Assembly: GCA_052380005.1 (NCBI GenBank)
Contig: JBQTCJ010000008.1
Direction: 5' to 3' (one strand)
DNA from: Salinarimonas sp052380005
GTDB lineage: Bacteria; Pseudomonadota; Alphaproteobacteria; Rhizobiales; Beijerinckiaceae
DNA: 64,000 bases
Translations under genes and position numbers: made by a program
The notes under the pieces: model-generated
Databases searched by the model: none
What the model was told of the DNA's origin: nothing
What the model saw: the letters and a program-made list of their open reading frames with translations, nothing else
Part shown: positions 16,280 through 24,554 of the stretch, piece after piece
Position numbering within the stretch: the first letter of the stretch is position 1
Layout of the letters: every line of letters begins with the position of its first letter

Positions 16280-17395
16280 TCAGGTATAGTCCTCGAGCGT
16301 GCCGCGCCGGCGGATGTCCACCGAGACGCAATGGAAGCCCCCCGAGAGGGTGCGCGCCTGCCGCATCGGCAGCGGCACGACGCCGACGCCGTGGGACTCG
16401 AGCTGGCGGATGAGCGGGCGCTGGAGCTCGTTCACGACGGCGAGCGCGGGGTTGATCATGATGAAGTTCATGCCCTGCCAGATCGAGGCGCGCGGGTAGG
16501 ACCAGGCGTAGCCGGTGTCCACCATGTCCTCGACCCAGATCTTGTCCCAGCGCGCGAAGATCGCCGGCACCTTGTCCGGGCTCACCCGCTCGGCGCTCAG
16601 CGCGACGAGGCCGGGACGCACGAGGGTGATCGAGGTGTCGATGTGGGTGCCGTCGTAGACGCCCTCCACCGCGTGCACGCGGTACTGCGGACCGAGCACG
16701 CTGCGCAGCCAGGCGAGCCCCAGGCGATTGCCGCTGCGCGAGATCTGGAAGAGGATGTCGCGCCCCACCCGCAGGACGTTCGCGGCGTCGAAGAGCGGCT
16801 CCAGCTCGGCGATGATCGGGCCCTCGCCGGGGCGCGCCGTCCAGGTCTCGTCGGGCAGGCGCGGCTTGGGCGCCGAGATCCAGCGCGCGCCGCTCTCGAC
16901 GTACTCCGCCAGCAGGTGGCGGTAGGCGAAGGGCTCGAAGTAGCGCGAGCGCAGCATCATCGGCGCCTCGATGATCATGTCGCCGATCGGCAGCAGCACG
17001 TCGCGCGGGCAGTAATTGTATTCGCCGTCGGTGGTCCAGCCGGGTGCGCCGAAGGTGGCGGCGTGATCCGTCGGCTCCGGACGGCGCACCGTGACGCCGT
17101 GGGCGGCGAGCGTCTCGGCGAAACGCGCGAGATCCTCGTTCGCCTCGGCGATCACCCGGTGCTCGTAGGGGCCTGACGGGATCTCGTCGGCGCTCGCGTG
17201 ATTCTCCGCGTAGTCGACGGCGTAGAGGCCGGGATCGGCCCGGGGCACGCGGGCGCCGTCGGCGATGCCGACGATCATCTCCTCGAGCGGGTCCCACTCG
17301 TTGTGGACCTGGACGAGGGGCCGGCGGACGGGCGAGGCCGTCGGCGAAGGGGCCGCCGCGGGCTGCGCGGCGACGAGGTCGGACACGATCGACAT
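16280..17395 (-). CDS. Glycine-amidinotransferase-like enzyme
   Basis: A 371-residue amidinotransferase of the GATM/AmtA/SxtG type. The catalytic triad is visible: D203 in EPLFDAANVLRVGRDILF, H251 in YDGTHIDTS, and C356 in GGFHCVSVD. These enzymes move the amidino group of arginine to an amine to give a guanidino compound plus ornithine. Length and motifs fit a full enzyme. Upstream, 17490-17530 is AT-rich for this genome and may hold a separate promoter, since 182 bases separate it from the aminotransferase gene. Natural acceptor unknown; the neighbours suggest a specialised metabolite rather than creatine synthesis. Confidence 0.92.
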   Translation of the reverse strand: MSIVSDLVAAQPAAAPSPTASPVRRPLVQVHNEWDPLEEMIVGIADGARVPRADPGLYAVDYAENHASADEIPSGPYEHRVIAEANEDLARFAETLAAHGVTVRRPEPTDHAATFGAPGWTTDGEYNYCPRDVLLPIGDMIIEAPMMLRSRYFEPFAYRHLLAEYVESGARWISAPKPRLPDETWTARPGEGPIIAELEPLFDAANVLRVGRDILFQISRSGNRLGLAWLRSVLGPQYRVHAVEGVYDGTHIDTSITLVRPGLVALSAERVSPDKVPAIFARWDKIWVEDMVDTGYAWSYPRASIWQGMNFIMINPALAVVNELQRPLIRQLESHGVGVVPLPMRQARTLSGGFHCVSVDIRRRGTLEDYT

Positions 17396-17577
17396 GGACG
17401 GTTCCTCGGTTGCTGAGCTTCTTGGGCGCCCCTTCGCCCCTCGGTCGTGCCGGGTCGCTTCGTTCCGCTACCGCACGTTTTGAGGGTTTCATTCCGCCTT
17501 GTACACTTTAAAATGGCATACTTACTTCGTCGCGTCCATGACGGGCGGCGACGTTCCCGCTCCGTCGTGCGCGTGCC

Positions 17578-18933
17578 TCACGCGTGGGCGGGCGCGCGGG
17601 CAGCGGCCTCCAGCGCAGGGCGCGCGTCGGCGAGCACCTCGGCGAAGCGCGAGACCATCTCGGCGATCTCGGCGGGGCTCGAGACGAAGGGCGGGGCGAA
17701 GAGCACGTGGTTGCCGCGCACCCCGTCCGCCGTGCCGGAGCCCGGATAGATCAGCAGCTCGCGGGCGAGCGCCCGGCGCTTGAGTTCCGCGACGAGCGCG
17801 CCGCCGCCGTCGAGCGGCTCGCGCGTCTCCCGGTCCGCCACGAGCTCGACGCCGAGGAAGAGCCCCCGGCCGCGGACGTCGCCAACGAACGGATCGTCCG
17901 CGAAGGCCTCCTCCAGCAGCCCGCGCATCCGGTGGCCGTGGGCGGCGGCGATCGAGAGGAGGTCCTCCTCCTCGATGATCCGCTGCGCGGCGAGCGCGAC
18001 CGCGCAGCCGAAGGGATGGTTGACGTGCGTCTGGCCGTTGCGCAGCACGCCCGAGCCGTCGCGGATCGCGTCGAAGACGTGCTGGGCGAGGAGGTAGCCG
18101 GAGATCGGCTGGTAGCCGGCGGCCAGGCCCTTGCCGACGGCGACGATGTCCGGGACGATCCCGTCCTCGAGGTGCGAGTAGAGCGGTCCCGAGCGGCCCA
18201 TGCCCGACATCACGTCGTCGAGGACGAGCAGCGCGCCGTGCCGGTCGCAGACCCTGCGCACCGCCTCGAAGTACCCCGGCACCGCCGGCACCGCGCCGTT
18301 GGTGGAGCCGACGACCGGCTCCGCCAGGAAGCCGGCGACCCGGCCCGGGCCGATGGCGCGCATGGCCTCGTCGAGCTCGTCGGCGAGGCGCGCGGCGTAG
18401 TCCGCGTCGCTCTCGCCCGGCGCCTTGCCGCGATAGGCGTAGCAGGGCGAGACGAACTCCGTGCGCATCAGGAGCGGCTCGAAGACCGAGCGGCGGTCCC
18501 GGTTGCCGGAGACCGCCAGCGTGCCGAGCGTCGAGCCGTGGTAGCCCTGCCGGCGCGCGACGAAGACGCTGCGCTCGGGCTCGCCGCGCTCGCAATGGTA
18601 CTGGTACGCGACCTTGAGCGCGAGCTCCATCGCCTCCGAGCCGCCCGAGAGGAACTGCACCCTGGCGAGCCCGCCGGAGCGCGCGACGAGGAAGTCGGCG
18701 AGCTCCTCCGCGGCCTCGCAGGTGAAGCTGCCGGCGTGCGCCCAGGCGACGTCGCCGGCGGCGGCGCGCATCGCCTCGATGATGCCGGGATGGCGATGGC
18801 CGAGGCTCGAGACGCACACGCCCCCGCAGGTGTCGAGGATGCGCTCGCCGCCCGCGCCGTGCAGCCAGGCGCCCTCGCCGCCGACGACCGTGATCGGCGT
18901 CGCGGCGAGCGTCTTGTAGATCGTCGCCGACAT
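17578..18933 (-). CDS. Class III PLP-dependent aminotransferase
   Basis: A 451-residue fold-type I enzyme. The PLP Lys is in DIVAVGKGLAAGYQPIS (about residue 270), the cofactor Asp in LLVLDDVMSGMGRSG, and the phosphate-binding segment is FLSGGSEAMELALK. The family name (beta-alanine/omega-amino-acid:pyruvate aminotransferase group) is clear, the substrate is not. A likely role here is to make the primary amine that accepts the amidino or carbamoyl group (inference). It begins 3 bases after the 59-residue ORF stop, so the genes are co-transcribed. Confidence 0.9.
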   Translation of the reverse strand: MSATIYKTLAATPITVVGGEGAWLHGAGGERILDTCGGVCVSSLGHRHPGIIEAMRAAAGDVAWAHAGSFTCEAAEELADFLVARSGGLARVQFLSGGSEAMELALKVAYQYHCERGEPERSVFVARRQGYHGSTLGTLAVSGNRDRRSVFEPLLMRTEFVSPCYAYRGKAPGESDADYAARLADELDEAMRAIGPGRVAGFLAEPVVGSTNGAVPAVPGYFEAVRRVCDRHGALLVLDDVMSGMGRSGPLYSHLEDGIVPDIVAVGKGLAAGYQPISGYLLAQHVFDAIRDGSGVLRNGQTHVNHPFGCAVALAAQRIIEEEDLLSIAAAHGHRMRGLLEEAFADDPFVGDVRGRGLFLGVELVADRETREPLDGGGALVAELKRRALARELLIYPGSGTADGVRGNHVLFAPPFVSSPAEIAEMVSRFAEVLADARPALEAAARAPAHA

Positions 18934-18936
18934 GGC

Positions 18937-19116
18937 TCAGCGCCCCTGCGTCCGGGAGGAGACCGTCGCGGGGGCGACGCGGACCACCGGCCTGTCCCAG
19001 GCCGAGGGCGCGGCGTGGAAGCGCCGGCCGAACCGCGAGCCGCCGGTGATCCGGCGTACCGCCCAGATCGGCAGGAGGACGACGACGTAGAGGAGGTGAT
19101 ACAGCGGATGCAGCAT
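18937..19116 (-). CDS. 59-residue small membrane protein of the carbamoyltransferase set
   Basis: A short gene with a hydrophobic N-terminal helix (HLLYVVVLLPIWAVRRI, about residues 7-23) followed by a basic, Arg-rich tail and the sequence HAAPSAWDRP. Small proteins with one membrane helix and a similar tail are often encoded next to NodU/CmcH-type carbamoyltransferases and SGNH proteins; I recall this from family context rather than from a search. It lies 37 bases after the carbamoyltransferase stop and 3 before the aminotransferase start. Role unknown; it could anchor the carbamoyltransferase to the membrane. Confidence 0.7.
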   Translation of the reverse strand: MLHPLYHLLYVVVLLPIWAVRRITGGSRFGRRFHAAPSAWDRPVVRVAPATVSSRTQGR

Positions 19117-19153
19117 GACGTTTCCCTCGTTGCGACGCGGTGCGGCGTGGCTC

Positions 19154-20992
19154 TCAGTCGAGCGGGATCTCCGCGCGCCAGTCGACGTCCTCGACGAGCG
19201 GCGCCTGGTCGCCCTTCACGAGGAGGCACGAGCCGAGCACGAGCACGTCCATCTCGGTGCGCATGAAGCAGCGGTACGCCTCCTGCGGCGTGCAGACGAT
19301 CGGCTCGCCGCGCACGTTGAACGACGTGTTGACGAGAACCGGGCAGCCGGTGAGCGCCTTGAAGCGCCGCAGGAGCCGCGCGTAGCGGGGCGAGCGCGCC
19401 TCCGTCACCGTCTGCACCCGCGCCGAGAGGTCGACGTGGGTGATCGACGGGAGCGTCGAGCGCACCTCGTTGATGGCGCCGAGCGAGCGCCGCGGCGTCG
19501 GCCCGACGCGGATCGCCTCCGCCACCGGCGAGACGACGAGCATGTAGGGGCTCTCCTCGCGCACCTCGAAATACTCCGCCGCGTCCTCCTCCAGGACGGA
19601 GGGCGCGAAGGGGCGGAAGCTCTCGCGGTACTTGATCTTGAGGTTCATCGTGCGCTGCATCTCGGTGTTGCGCGGATCGCCCAGGATCGAGCGGGCGCCG
19701 AGCGCACGCGGGCCGAACTCCATGCGGCCCTGGAACCAGCCGACGACCGCGCCCTGCTCCAGGTGCCGCGAGACGGCGTCGAGCAGGTCCTCTTCCGGCA
19801 TCCGTTGATGGGCGTGCCCCGCCTCCTCGAGATAGGCGACGATCTCCTCGTCGGAGAAATCCGGCCCGAGATAGGCGCCCTTCATCGCATCGGGCTGCGC
19901 GGGCACGCGCCGGCCGGTGCCGGTGATCGCCGTGTCGAGCGCGGCGCCGAGCGCGCAGCCGGCGTCGCCCGCCGCGGGCTGGACCCACAGCCGCGAGAAC
20001 AGGCCCGAGCGCGAGACGTGGCCGTTCGAGACGCAGTTGAGCGCGACGCCCCCGGCCATGCACAGCGCGTCCTCGCCGGTCATCTCCTTCGCGGCGCGGG
20101 CGAGCCCGAGCACCGCCTCGTCGGTGACGGCCTGGATCGAGGCGGCGATGTCGCACTCGCGCTGGGTGAGCTTGCTCTCCGGATCGCGGGCGGGGCCGCC
20201 GAAGAGCTTCGCGAAGGCCTCGCCGATCATCCGCTCGCCGCGCAGGAACTCGAACTCGTCCAGCGCCAGGGTAAAGGAGCCGTCCGGGCGCAGCGCGATG
20301 ATCTCGCGGCGGATCAGGTCGGCGTAGCGCGGCTCGCCGTAGGGCGCGAGGCCCATGAGCTTGTACTCGCCCGAATCGACCTTGAAGCCGCAGAAGGAGG
20401 TGAAGGCGGAGTAGAGCAGCCCGAGGGAGTGCGGGTAGGAGACCGAGTTGACGAGCTCGAGCGCGCTGCCCTTGCCGTGCCAGATCGTCGTCGTGTGCCA
20501 CTCGCCGACGCCGTCGATGCACAGCACGGCCGCGCTCTCGAAGGGGGAGGGGAAGAAGGCGGAGGCCGCGTGCGAGCGGTGGTGCTCGATGGCGCGCGCC
20601 TTCGGCGCGGTGCCGAGGCCGAGCTTCGCGAGCTCGCCGTCGACCACCGAGAGCGCGTTGCGCTTCCAGCCGAGCCACTCCGGCGCGATGCGCCCGAAGG
20701 CGCCGATCCCGCGCGGGCCCGCGCTCGCGAAGGAGGACAGCGTGCGGCGGAACTTGATGTCGGGGCGCTCGTAATAGGTCACCGAGGCGAGATCCGACAG
20801 GGAGATTCCCGCCTCCGTCAGGCAGAAGCGTACCGCGTTCGCGGGGAAGCTCGAATCGTGGCGGCGCCGGGTGAAGCGCTCCTCCTGCGCCGCGGCGACG
20901 GGCGCGCCGTCGCGCACGAGGGCGGCGGCGCTGTCGTGGTAGTAGGCGGAGATGCCGAGGTGATAGCCCGAGTGCTTGCCTTGGTCACGCAT
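19154..20992 (-). CDS. NodU/CmcH/TobZ-family O-carbamoyltransferase
   Basis: A 612-residue enzyme with both domains of the family. The N-terminal Kae1-like ATPase domain shows GISAYYHDSAAALV, AIEHHRSHAASAFFPSPF and CIDGVGEWHTTT, which hold the metal-binding His residues; the C-terminal YrdC-like part shows QGRMEFGPRALGARSILGDPR and KYRESFRPFAPSV. These enzymes use carbamoyl phosphate and ATP to place a carbamoyl group on a hydroxyl of a metabolite. The start overlaps the upstream HDO gene by 8 bases. A dedicated hydroxyl-bearing substrate is implied. Confidence 0.95.
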   Translation of the reverse strand: MRDQGKHSGYHLGISAYYHDSAAALVRDGAPVAAAQEERFTRRRHDSSFPANAVRFCLTEAGISLSDLASVTYYERPDIKFRRTLSSFASAGPRGIGAFGRIAPEWLGWKRNALSVVDGELAKLGLGTAPKARAIEHHRSHAASAFFPSPFESAAVLCIDGVGEWHTTTIWHGKGSALELVNSVSYPHSLGLLYSAFTSFCGFKVDSGEYKLMGLAPYGEPRYADLIRREIIALRPDGSFTLALDEFEFLRGERMIGEAFAKLFGGPARDPESKLTQRECDIAASIQAVTDEAVLGLARAAKEMTGEDALCMAGGVALNCVSNGHVSRSGLFSRLWVQPAAGDAGCALGAALDTAITGTGRRVPAQPDAMKGAYLGPDFSDEEIVAYLEEAGHAHQRMPEEDLLDAVSRHLEQGAVVGWFQGRMEFGPRALGARSILGDPRNTEMQRTMNLKIKYRESFRPFAPSVLEEDAAEYFEVREESPYMLVVSPVAEAIRVGPTPRRSLGAINEVRSTLPSITHVDLSARVQTVTEARSPRYARLLRRFKALTGCPVLVNTSFNVRGEPIVCTPQEAYRCFMRTEMDVLVLGSCLLVKGDQAPLVEDVDWRAEIPLD

Positions 20993-23192
20993 GTTCGGCC
21001 TCGCGGGCGGGCGCCCGGACGGGCGCGTGATGCAGGAGCTCGAAGGCGCTCGGCGTGCCGGCGGCGGCCGGCGCGCCCTTGCGGAAGTAGTCGAGCTCGG
21101 CGGGACGCTTGACGATCGGCGCGAGCGACTCGTAGCCGGCGCGCACGCGCTCCCAATGGGGCTCGGGGTCGTCGATCTCCCCGACCGCGAGCATGTAGGC
21201 GTCGATCGCGTCGGCCGCCCAGGCGGAGTGCCCGGTCGAGACGTTGTCGATCGTGTTGTGAAGGTCGACGAACAGCGTCGGGAAGCCGTAGTGCTTCAGG
21301 AAGCGCCGTGCCGAGCGGTAGGCGCCGCCCACGCCCGAGAGCTCCATGGCGAGGTTCATGCCGAGGATCTCGGGGCGCAGCGTCGTCGGGAACTTGCCGA
21401 GGCACAGCCAGTAGACCGGCAGGCGGAACGACGCGTCCTCCAGCAGCGGGCTGTCGGCGAAGGCCCGGGAGCCGGTCGGCGGCAGGCGGATGTCCATCGC
21501 CGCCAGCACCTCGCGGTAGATCTTGGGGTGGTTGATGGTCCAGTCGCCGTTGCCGAGCTCGTCCCAGTAGGTCTCGAACAGCGGGAAGCCGACGCGGGTC
21601 GCGGCGAGCGAGGTCTCGGTGAAGCCCTGCAGCCAGGCGCCGTCGATCAGCGTCAGCGGCGCGAGCTGGAGCGTCTCCCGGATCACGTCCTCGCGGCTCG
21701 GCATCGCGTCCTCGCGGTGCTGCTCGAACGTGTCGGCGTTCTTGTCGTGCGAGTCGAGGAGCCAGGCGCGCACGCGCCCCGGCGACCAGTCCGCCGGCAG
21801 CGAGCGCTCCGTCGCGTCGATCGAGCGGCGCGCGGCGTCGAGCCAGAACCGGGCGTAGTCGAGGGCGAACGCCCGGGTGCGCGGGGCGAGCGCACGGCCC
21901 TGGAGCAGGTGGTAGGCGTCGCGGATCGTCGCCGGGACCGCGCCGAGCGCGGCATCGCCCGCCGCGATCGGCCCCCGCCGCGGCGCGAGCACGTCGAGCG
22001 GCAGCCGCGCCGGCGCCTCGGCCGCGTCCGCGGCACGCGGCTCGGCGAGGCTCGCGATCCAGCGGCGGATCACCGCCACGTCCTCGGCGCGGAAGATGCG
22101 GAACATCGGGCCGTTGGGGCGGATCAGCGTGCCGATCAGCGCCGAGCGGTCGGGGTCGCTCGGGCGCACCAGCTTGGAGCGGGCGAGCGCGTCGACGAGC
22201 GGCAGCGGATCGTCCTGCGCCTCCACGAACCAGGCATCGAGGGTCTTGCCCTCGAGCTTGTAGGTCTGATGGTAGACCGCGGCCTCGCGGGCGCGCTCCC
22301 GCACGAGCAGCGCCATGGCGAGCCGCGGATCGACGGCGGTCGCGGCGAGCTCCTCGATCTCGCGCGCCGCGCCGAGGATGCCGCGCGCGCCCCAGGCGAA
22401 GCCCTCGGCCACCCGTCGCGCGGCCTCGGGAACGGCGTAGCGCGCGGCGATGCCGAGCGAGAGCGAGAGCGGCGTGTGGCCCTTCGGCAGCGCCTCGTCG
22501 GTGAGCGCGCGCGCGAGGTCGAGCTGCGGCAGCTCGGGCATCTCGCGCAGGGCGGCGAGGGCCGAGAAGGCGGGGGCGACGCCCATCGTGCGCAGCGCGA
22601 GGTCGATGCCCGCGAGCTCCGGCGCGAAGGCGTCGGAGCGGCGCGAGAGCGCGAACAGCACCGCGGGAAAGCGGAAGGCCACGTCCTGGATCTCGCGCAC
22701 GGCGACGAGGTCGCGCGGGCCGCCCGCGACGTCCGGCAGGCCGGCGCGCCGCGCGAGGAGACGGAAGGCGTCGGCGCGCGACGCCTCCGGCTTGCCGACG
22801 CCGACGTCGTCGGCGAGCAGCGCCAGGATCTCGAGGTGCGTCTCGTCCTCGAACACCCCGGGCGCCGAGAGCCCCTGGAGCCAGGCGCCGAGCGCGGACG
22901 CGAAGGGGGCGGACTGGCCGATCAGCGTCTCCTCGATTCGCTTCCCCGCGTCCTGCGCGCCGGTCTCCTGCGAGCGCGCCGAGCCGACGAGCCCCGCGAG
23001 CGAGGCGCGCGCCCCCTCGACGGCCTCGTCGAGCCGCGCGCGCGCGGCGTCGAGATCGCCCGCGGCGGGCGCGGCGAAGGCCGCCTCGCCCTCGGGGCCG
23101 GCGAGACCGGCCTGGCGCACGAGGTCGCGCAGGTTGGCCGCGTCGAGGAAGACTTCCGGGTTGATCGCCCAACGGTAGACGTGACGCCACAT
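20985..23192 (-). CDS. Large haem-oxygenase-like iron oxidase (HDO, iron-containing redox enzyme family)
   Basis: A 735-residue protein. The C-terminal part (about 430-690) matches the HDO fold: FETYWDELGNGDWTINHPKIY holds E540, E545 and H555, then E617 in LAMELSGVGGAY, and H645, D649 and H655 in DLHNTIDNVSTGH. Such residues bind a non-haem di-iron cofactor that uses oxygen for N-oxidation, desaturation or C-C cleavage. The first about 420 residues are mostly helical, Ala/Arg-rich and unrecognised; HYQTYKLEGKTLDAWF near 308-323 looks conserved-type. HDOs are usually about 230-480 residues, so this is a long variant. Start ATG at 23192, with GGAG upstream. The gene is translationally coupled to the carbamoyltransferase. 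Confidence 0.75.
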   Translation of the reverse strand: MWRHVYRWAINPEVFLDAANLRDLVRQAGLAGPEGEAAFAAPAAGDLDAARARLDEAVEGARASLAGLVGSARSQETGAQDAGKRIEETLIGQSAPFASALGAWLQGLSAPGVFEDETHLEILALLADDVGVGKPEASRADAFRLLARRAGLPDVAGGPRDLVAVREIQDVAFRFPAVLFALSRRSDAFAPELAGIDLALRTMGVAPAFSALAALREMPELPQLDLARALTDEALPKGHTPLSLSLGIAARYAVPEAARRVAEGFAWGARGILGAAREIEELAATAVDPRLAMALLVRERAREAAVYHQTYKLEGKTLDAWFVEAQDDPLPLVDALARSKLVRPSDPDRSALIGTLIRPNGPMFRIFRAEDVAVIRRWIASLAEPRAADAAEAPARLPLDVLAPRRGPIAAGDAALGAVPATIRDAYHLLQGRALAPRTRAFALDYARFWLDAARRSIDATERSLPADWSPGRVRAWLLDSHDKNADTFEQHREDAMPSREDVIRETLQLAPLTLIDGAWLQGFTETSLAATRVGFPLFETYWDELGNGDWTINHPKIYREVLAAMDIRLPPTGSRAFADSPLLEDASFRLPVYWLCLGKFPTTLRPEILGMNLAMELSGVGGAYRSARRFLKHYGFPTLFVDLHNTIDNVSTGHSAWAADAIDAYMLAVGEIDDPEPHWERVRAGYESLAPIVKRPAELDYFRKGAPAAAGTPSAFELLHHAPVRAPAREAEHA

Positions 23193-23323
23193 CGCGCTCT
23201 CGCTCCAGCATGATCGGTGGATGCGCCCGCACGCCGGGCGTGCGGGGCCGTCTCCCGCGCGCGTCGTGGCGCGCGGGATCTCTCGTCCTGCGGTGAGGGA
23301 CGGTGCCGAGCGCGCTGCGCTCA

Positions 23324-23377
23324 GGACATCGGCGCTCGGAACATCGGCGCTCAGAACATCGGCGCTCAGAACATCGG
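23324..23377 (-). repeat. 15-bp tandem repeats spanning the end of the 28-residue ORF
   Basis: GAACATCGGCGCTCA occurs twice exactly (23339-23353, 23354-23368), with a diverged copy before it (23324-23338, two differences) and a partial copy after it (23369-23377). On the coding strand each unit spells CCG-ATG-TTC-TGA-GCG, that is the final Pro-Met-Phe and the stop codon of the 28-residue gene. So the 3' end of that small gene has been copied in tandem. The rest of 23193-23323 holds no gene. Confidence 0.9.
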
Positions 23378-23452
23378 GTAGATCGACGCGTCCTTCTTCT
23401 TGGCCTGCTTGCGGCCGAAGAGACGGGCGAAGAAGGAGAGAATGGTCTTCAT
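23366..23452 (-). CDS. 28-residue peptide with amphipathic basic N-terminus
   Basis: A short gene with a strong GGAGG nine bases before its ATG (the site overlaps the SGNH stop codon). The peptide starts MKTILSFFARLFGRKQAKKK and ends DASIYPMF. The N-terminal half looks like a short amphipathic membrane-seeking helix followed by a Lys cluster. The ending Ile-Tyr-x-x-Phe resembles the end of small DUF5989-type proteins found beside carbamoyltransferases, from memory. It is the second gene of the cluster after the SGNH gene. It may be a membrane tether, a regulatory peptide or a peptide substrate; nothing decides between these. Confidence 0.6.
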   Translation of the reverse strand: MKTILSFFARLFGRKQAKKKDASIYPMF

Positions 23453-23457
23453 GGTGA

Positions 23458-24459
23458 TTATCCTCCGTTGAGCGTGCGAAGCATCAGCTTCGCGACGAAG
23501 TCGTGCCCGTCGTCGGTGAAGTGGATCCGGTCGACGAACAGCCAGCGGTCCGGCGCCGCCTCCGCGGCGATCACCGGCGCGAGATCCACGAAGCGCACGC
23601 CCATGCCCTCGGCACCGGCGCGCAGCCGCTCCGCGTAGGTTCGGTGGGTGTCGGCGGCGAGGATGTCGCCGTACATCTCGGTGAAGGAGCCGCGCCGCTC
23701 GAGCTCGGCGAACAGCGCCTCCTCCTCGCGCGAGCCCGTCGCACGCACCCAGTTCGCCAGCGGCTGCAGCACGTAGGTGAGCCTCGCGCCCATGTCGGCC
23801 GCGAGCGCGCGCCAGACGTCGAGATGGCGCAGCGTCAGGCCCGCCGCGTAGTCGATCTGCTCGGCCATGGTCGGCGGCGCCTCGTCCTCCTCCTGCTCGC
23901 CGCGGCCGCGCAGCCAGGAGGTGAAGGTCGAGGGCTTCTTGCGCGACATGGCGTCGAAGAAGTCGCGGCACATGAAGAAGGCGCCGTGCTCGCCGCGCAT
24001 GCGCGCCGGGAGCCGGGCGAGGCCCAGATCGTTGAAGCCCGAGAGCAGCACGATCTCCTCGACCTTCGGCAGGCGGTGCTTGTTCAGCGTGAACAGCACC
24101 AGCTCCTGCGTCGAGTTGAAGCTGCGCCCGCCGAAGTTCACCCACGCCTCGGGGCGCGTGTCGTTCTCGGTGAGGCGCGCCGCCAGCGTGTGACGGTCGC
24201 GGCTCGCGCCGATGCCGAACACCGTCGAGGAGCCCGCGACGACGCGAACGGCATCCATCCCGTCGAGGTCCGCGACCGAGTAGCGCCGGTTGCGCGCCTC
24301 GGTGTAGCGGAAGCCGCTGGCGTCGGTGGAGACCGTGTCCGAGCGGTAGCCGAACGGATGGAAGTACATCACGTAGGGCAGCCAGTTGATGTTGCCGGAG
24401 TCCGCGAAATCTCCAGCGTAATCAGCCATTTGAGGCGTAAGGTCAGCGATCGCCGGCAT
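23458..24459 (-). CDS. SGNH/GDSL-family hydrolase, first gene of the cluster
   Basis: A 333-residue protein with the SGNH blocks: Ser in VRVVAGSSTVFGIGAS, Gly in NFGGRSFNSTQE, Asn in LLSGFNDLGLAR and Asp/His in DRIHFTDDGH. SGNH enzymes remove or transfer acyl groups on sugars and metabolites. SGNH/GDSL proteins are commonly found with NodU/CmcH-type carbamoyltransferases and small membrane proteins. I chose the ATG at 24459 behind GGGGAGGACG; the 352-residue frame from 24516 is possible. No signal peptide is visible, so it is probably cytoplasmic. The promoter is at 24568-24596. Confidence 0.8.
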   Translation of the reverse strand: MPAIADLTPQMADYAGDFADSGNINWLPYVMYFHPFGYRSDTVSTDASGFRYTEARNRRYSVADLDGMDAVRVVAGSSTVFGIGASRDRHTLAARLTENDTRPEAWVNFGGRSFNSTQELVLFTLNKHRLPKVEEIVLLSGFNDLGLARLPARMRGEHGAFFMCRDFFDAMSRKKPSTFTSWLRGRGEQEEDEAPPTMAEQIDYAAGLTLRHLDVWRALAADMGARLTYVLQPLANWVRATGSREEEALFAELERRGSFTEMYGDILAADTHRTYAERLRAGAEGMGVRFVDLAPVIAAEAAPDRWLFVDRIHFTDDGHDFVAKLMLRTLNGG

Positions 24460-24554
24460 CGTCCTCCCCACCGTTTTCTTCAACCCGCGACACCAGCGGG
24501 GCGGGTTCCATACCACCGGCGATCGTTGTAATCAAGAGATGTTTTCGTTAGCTC

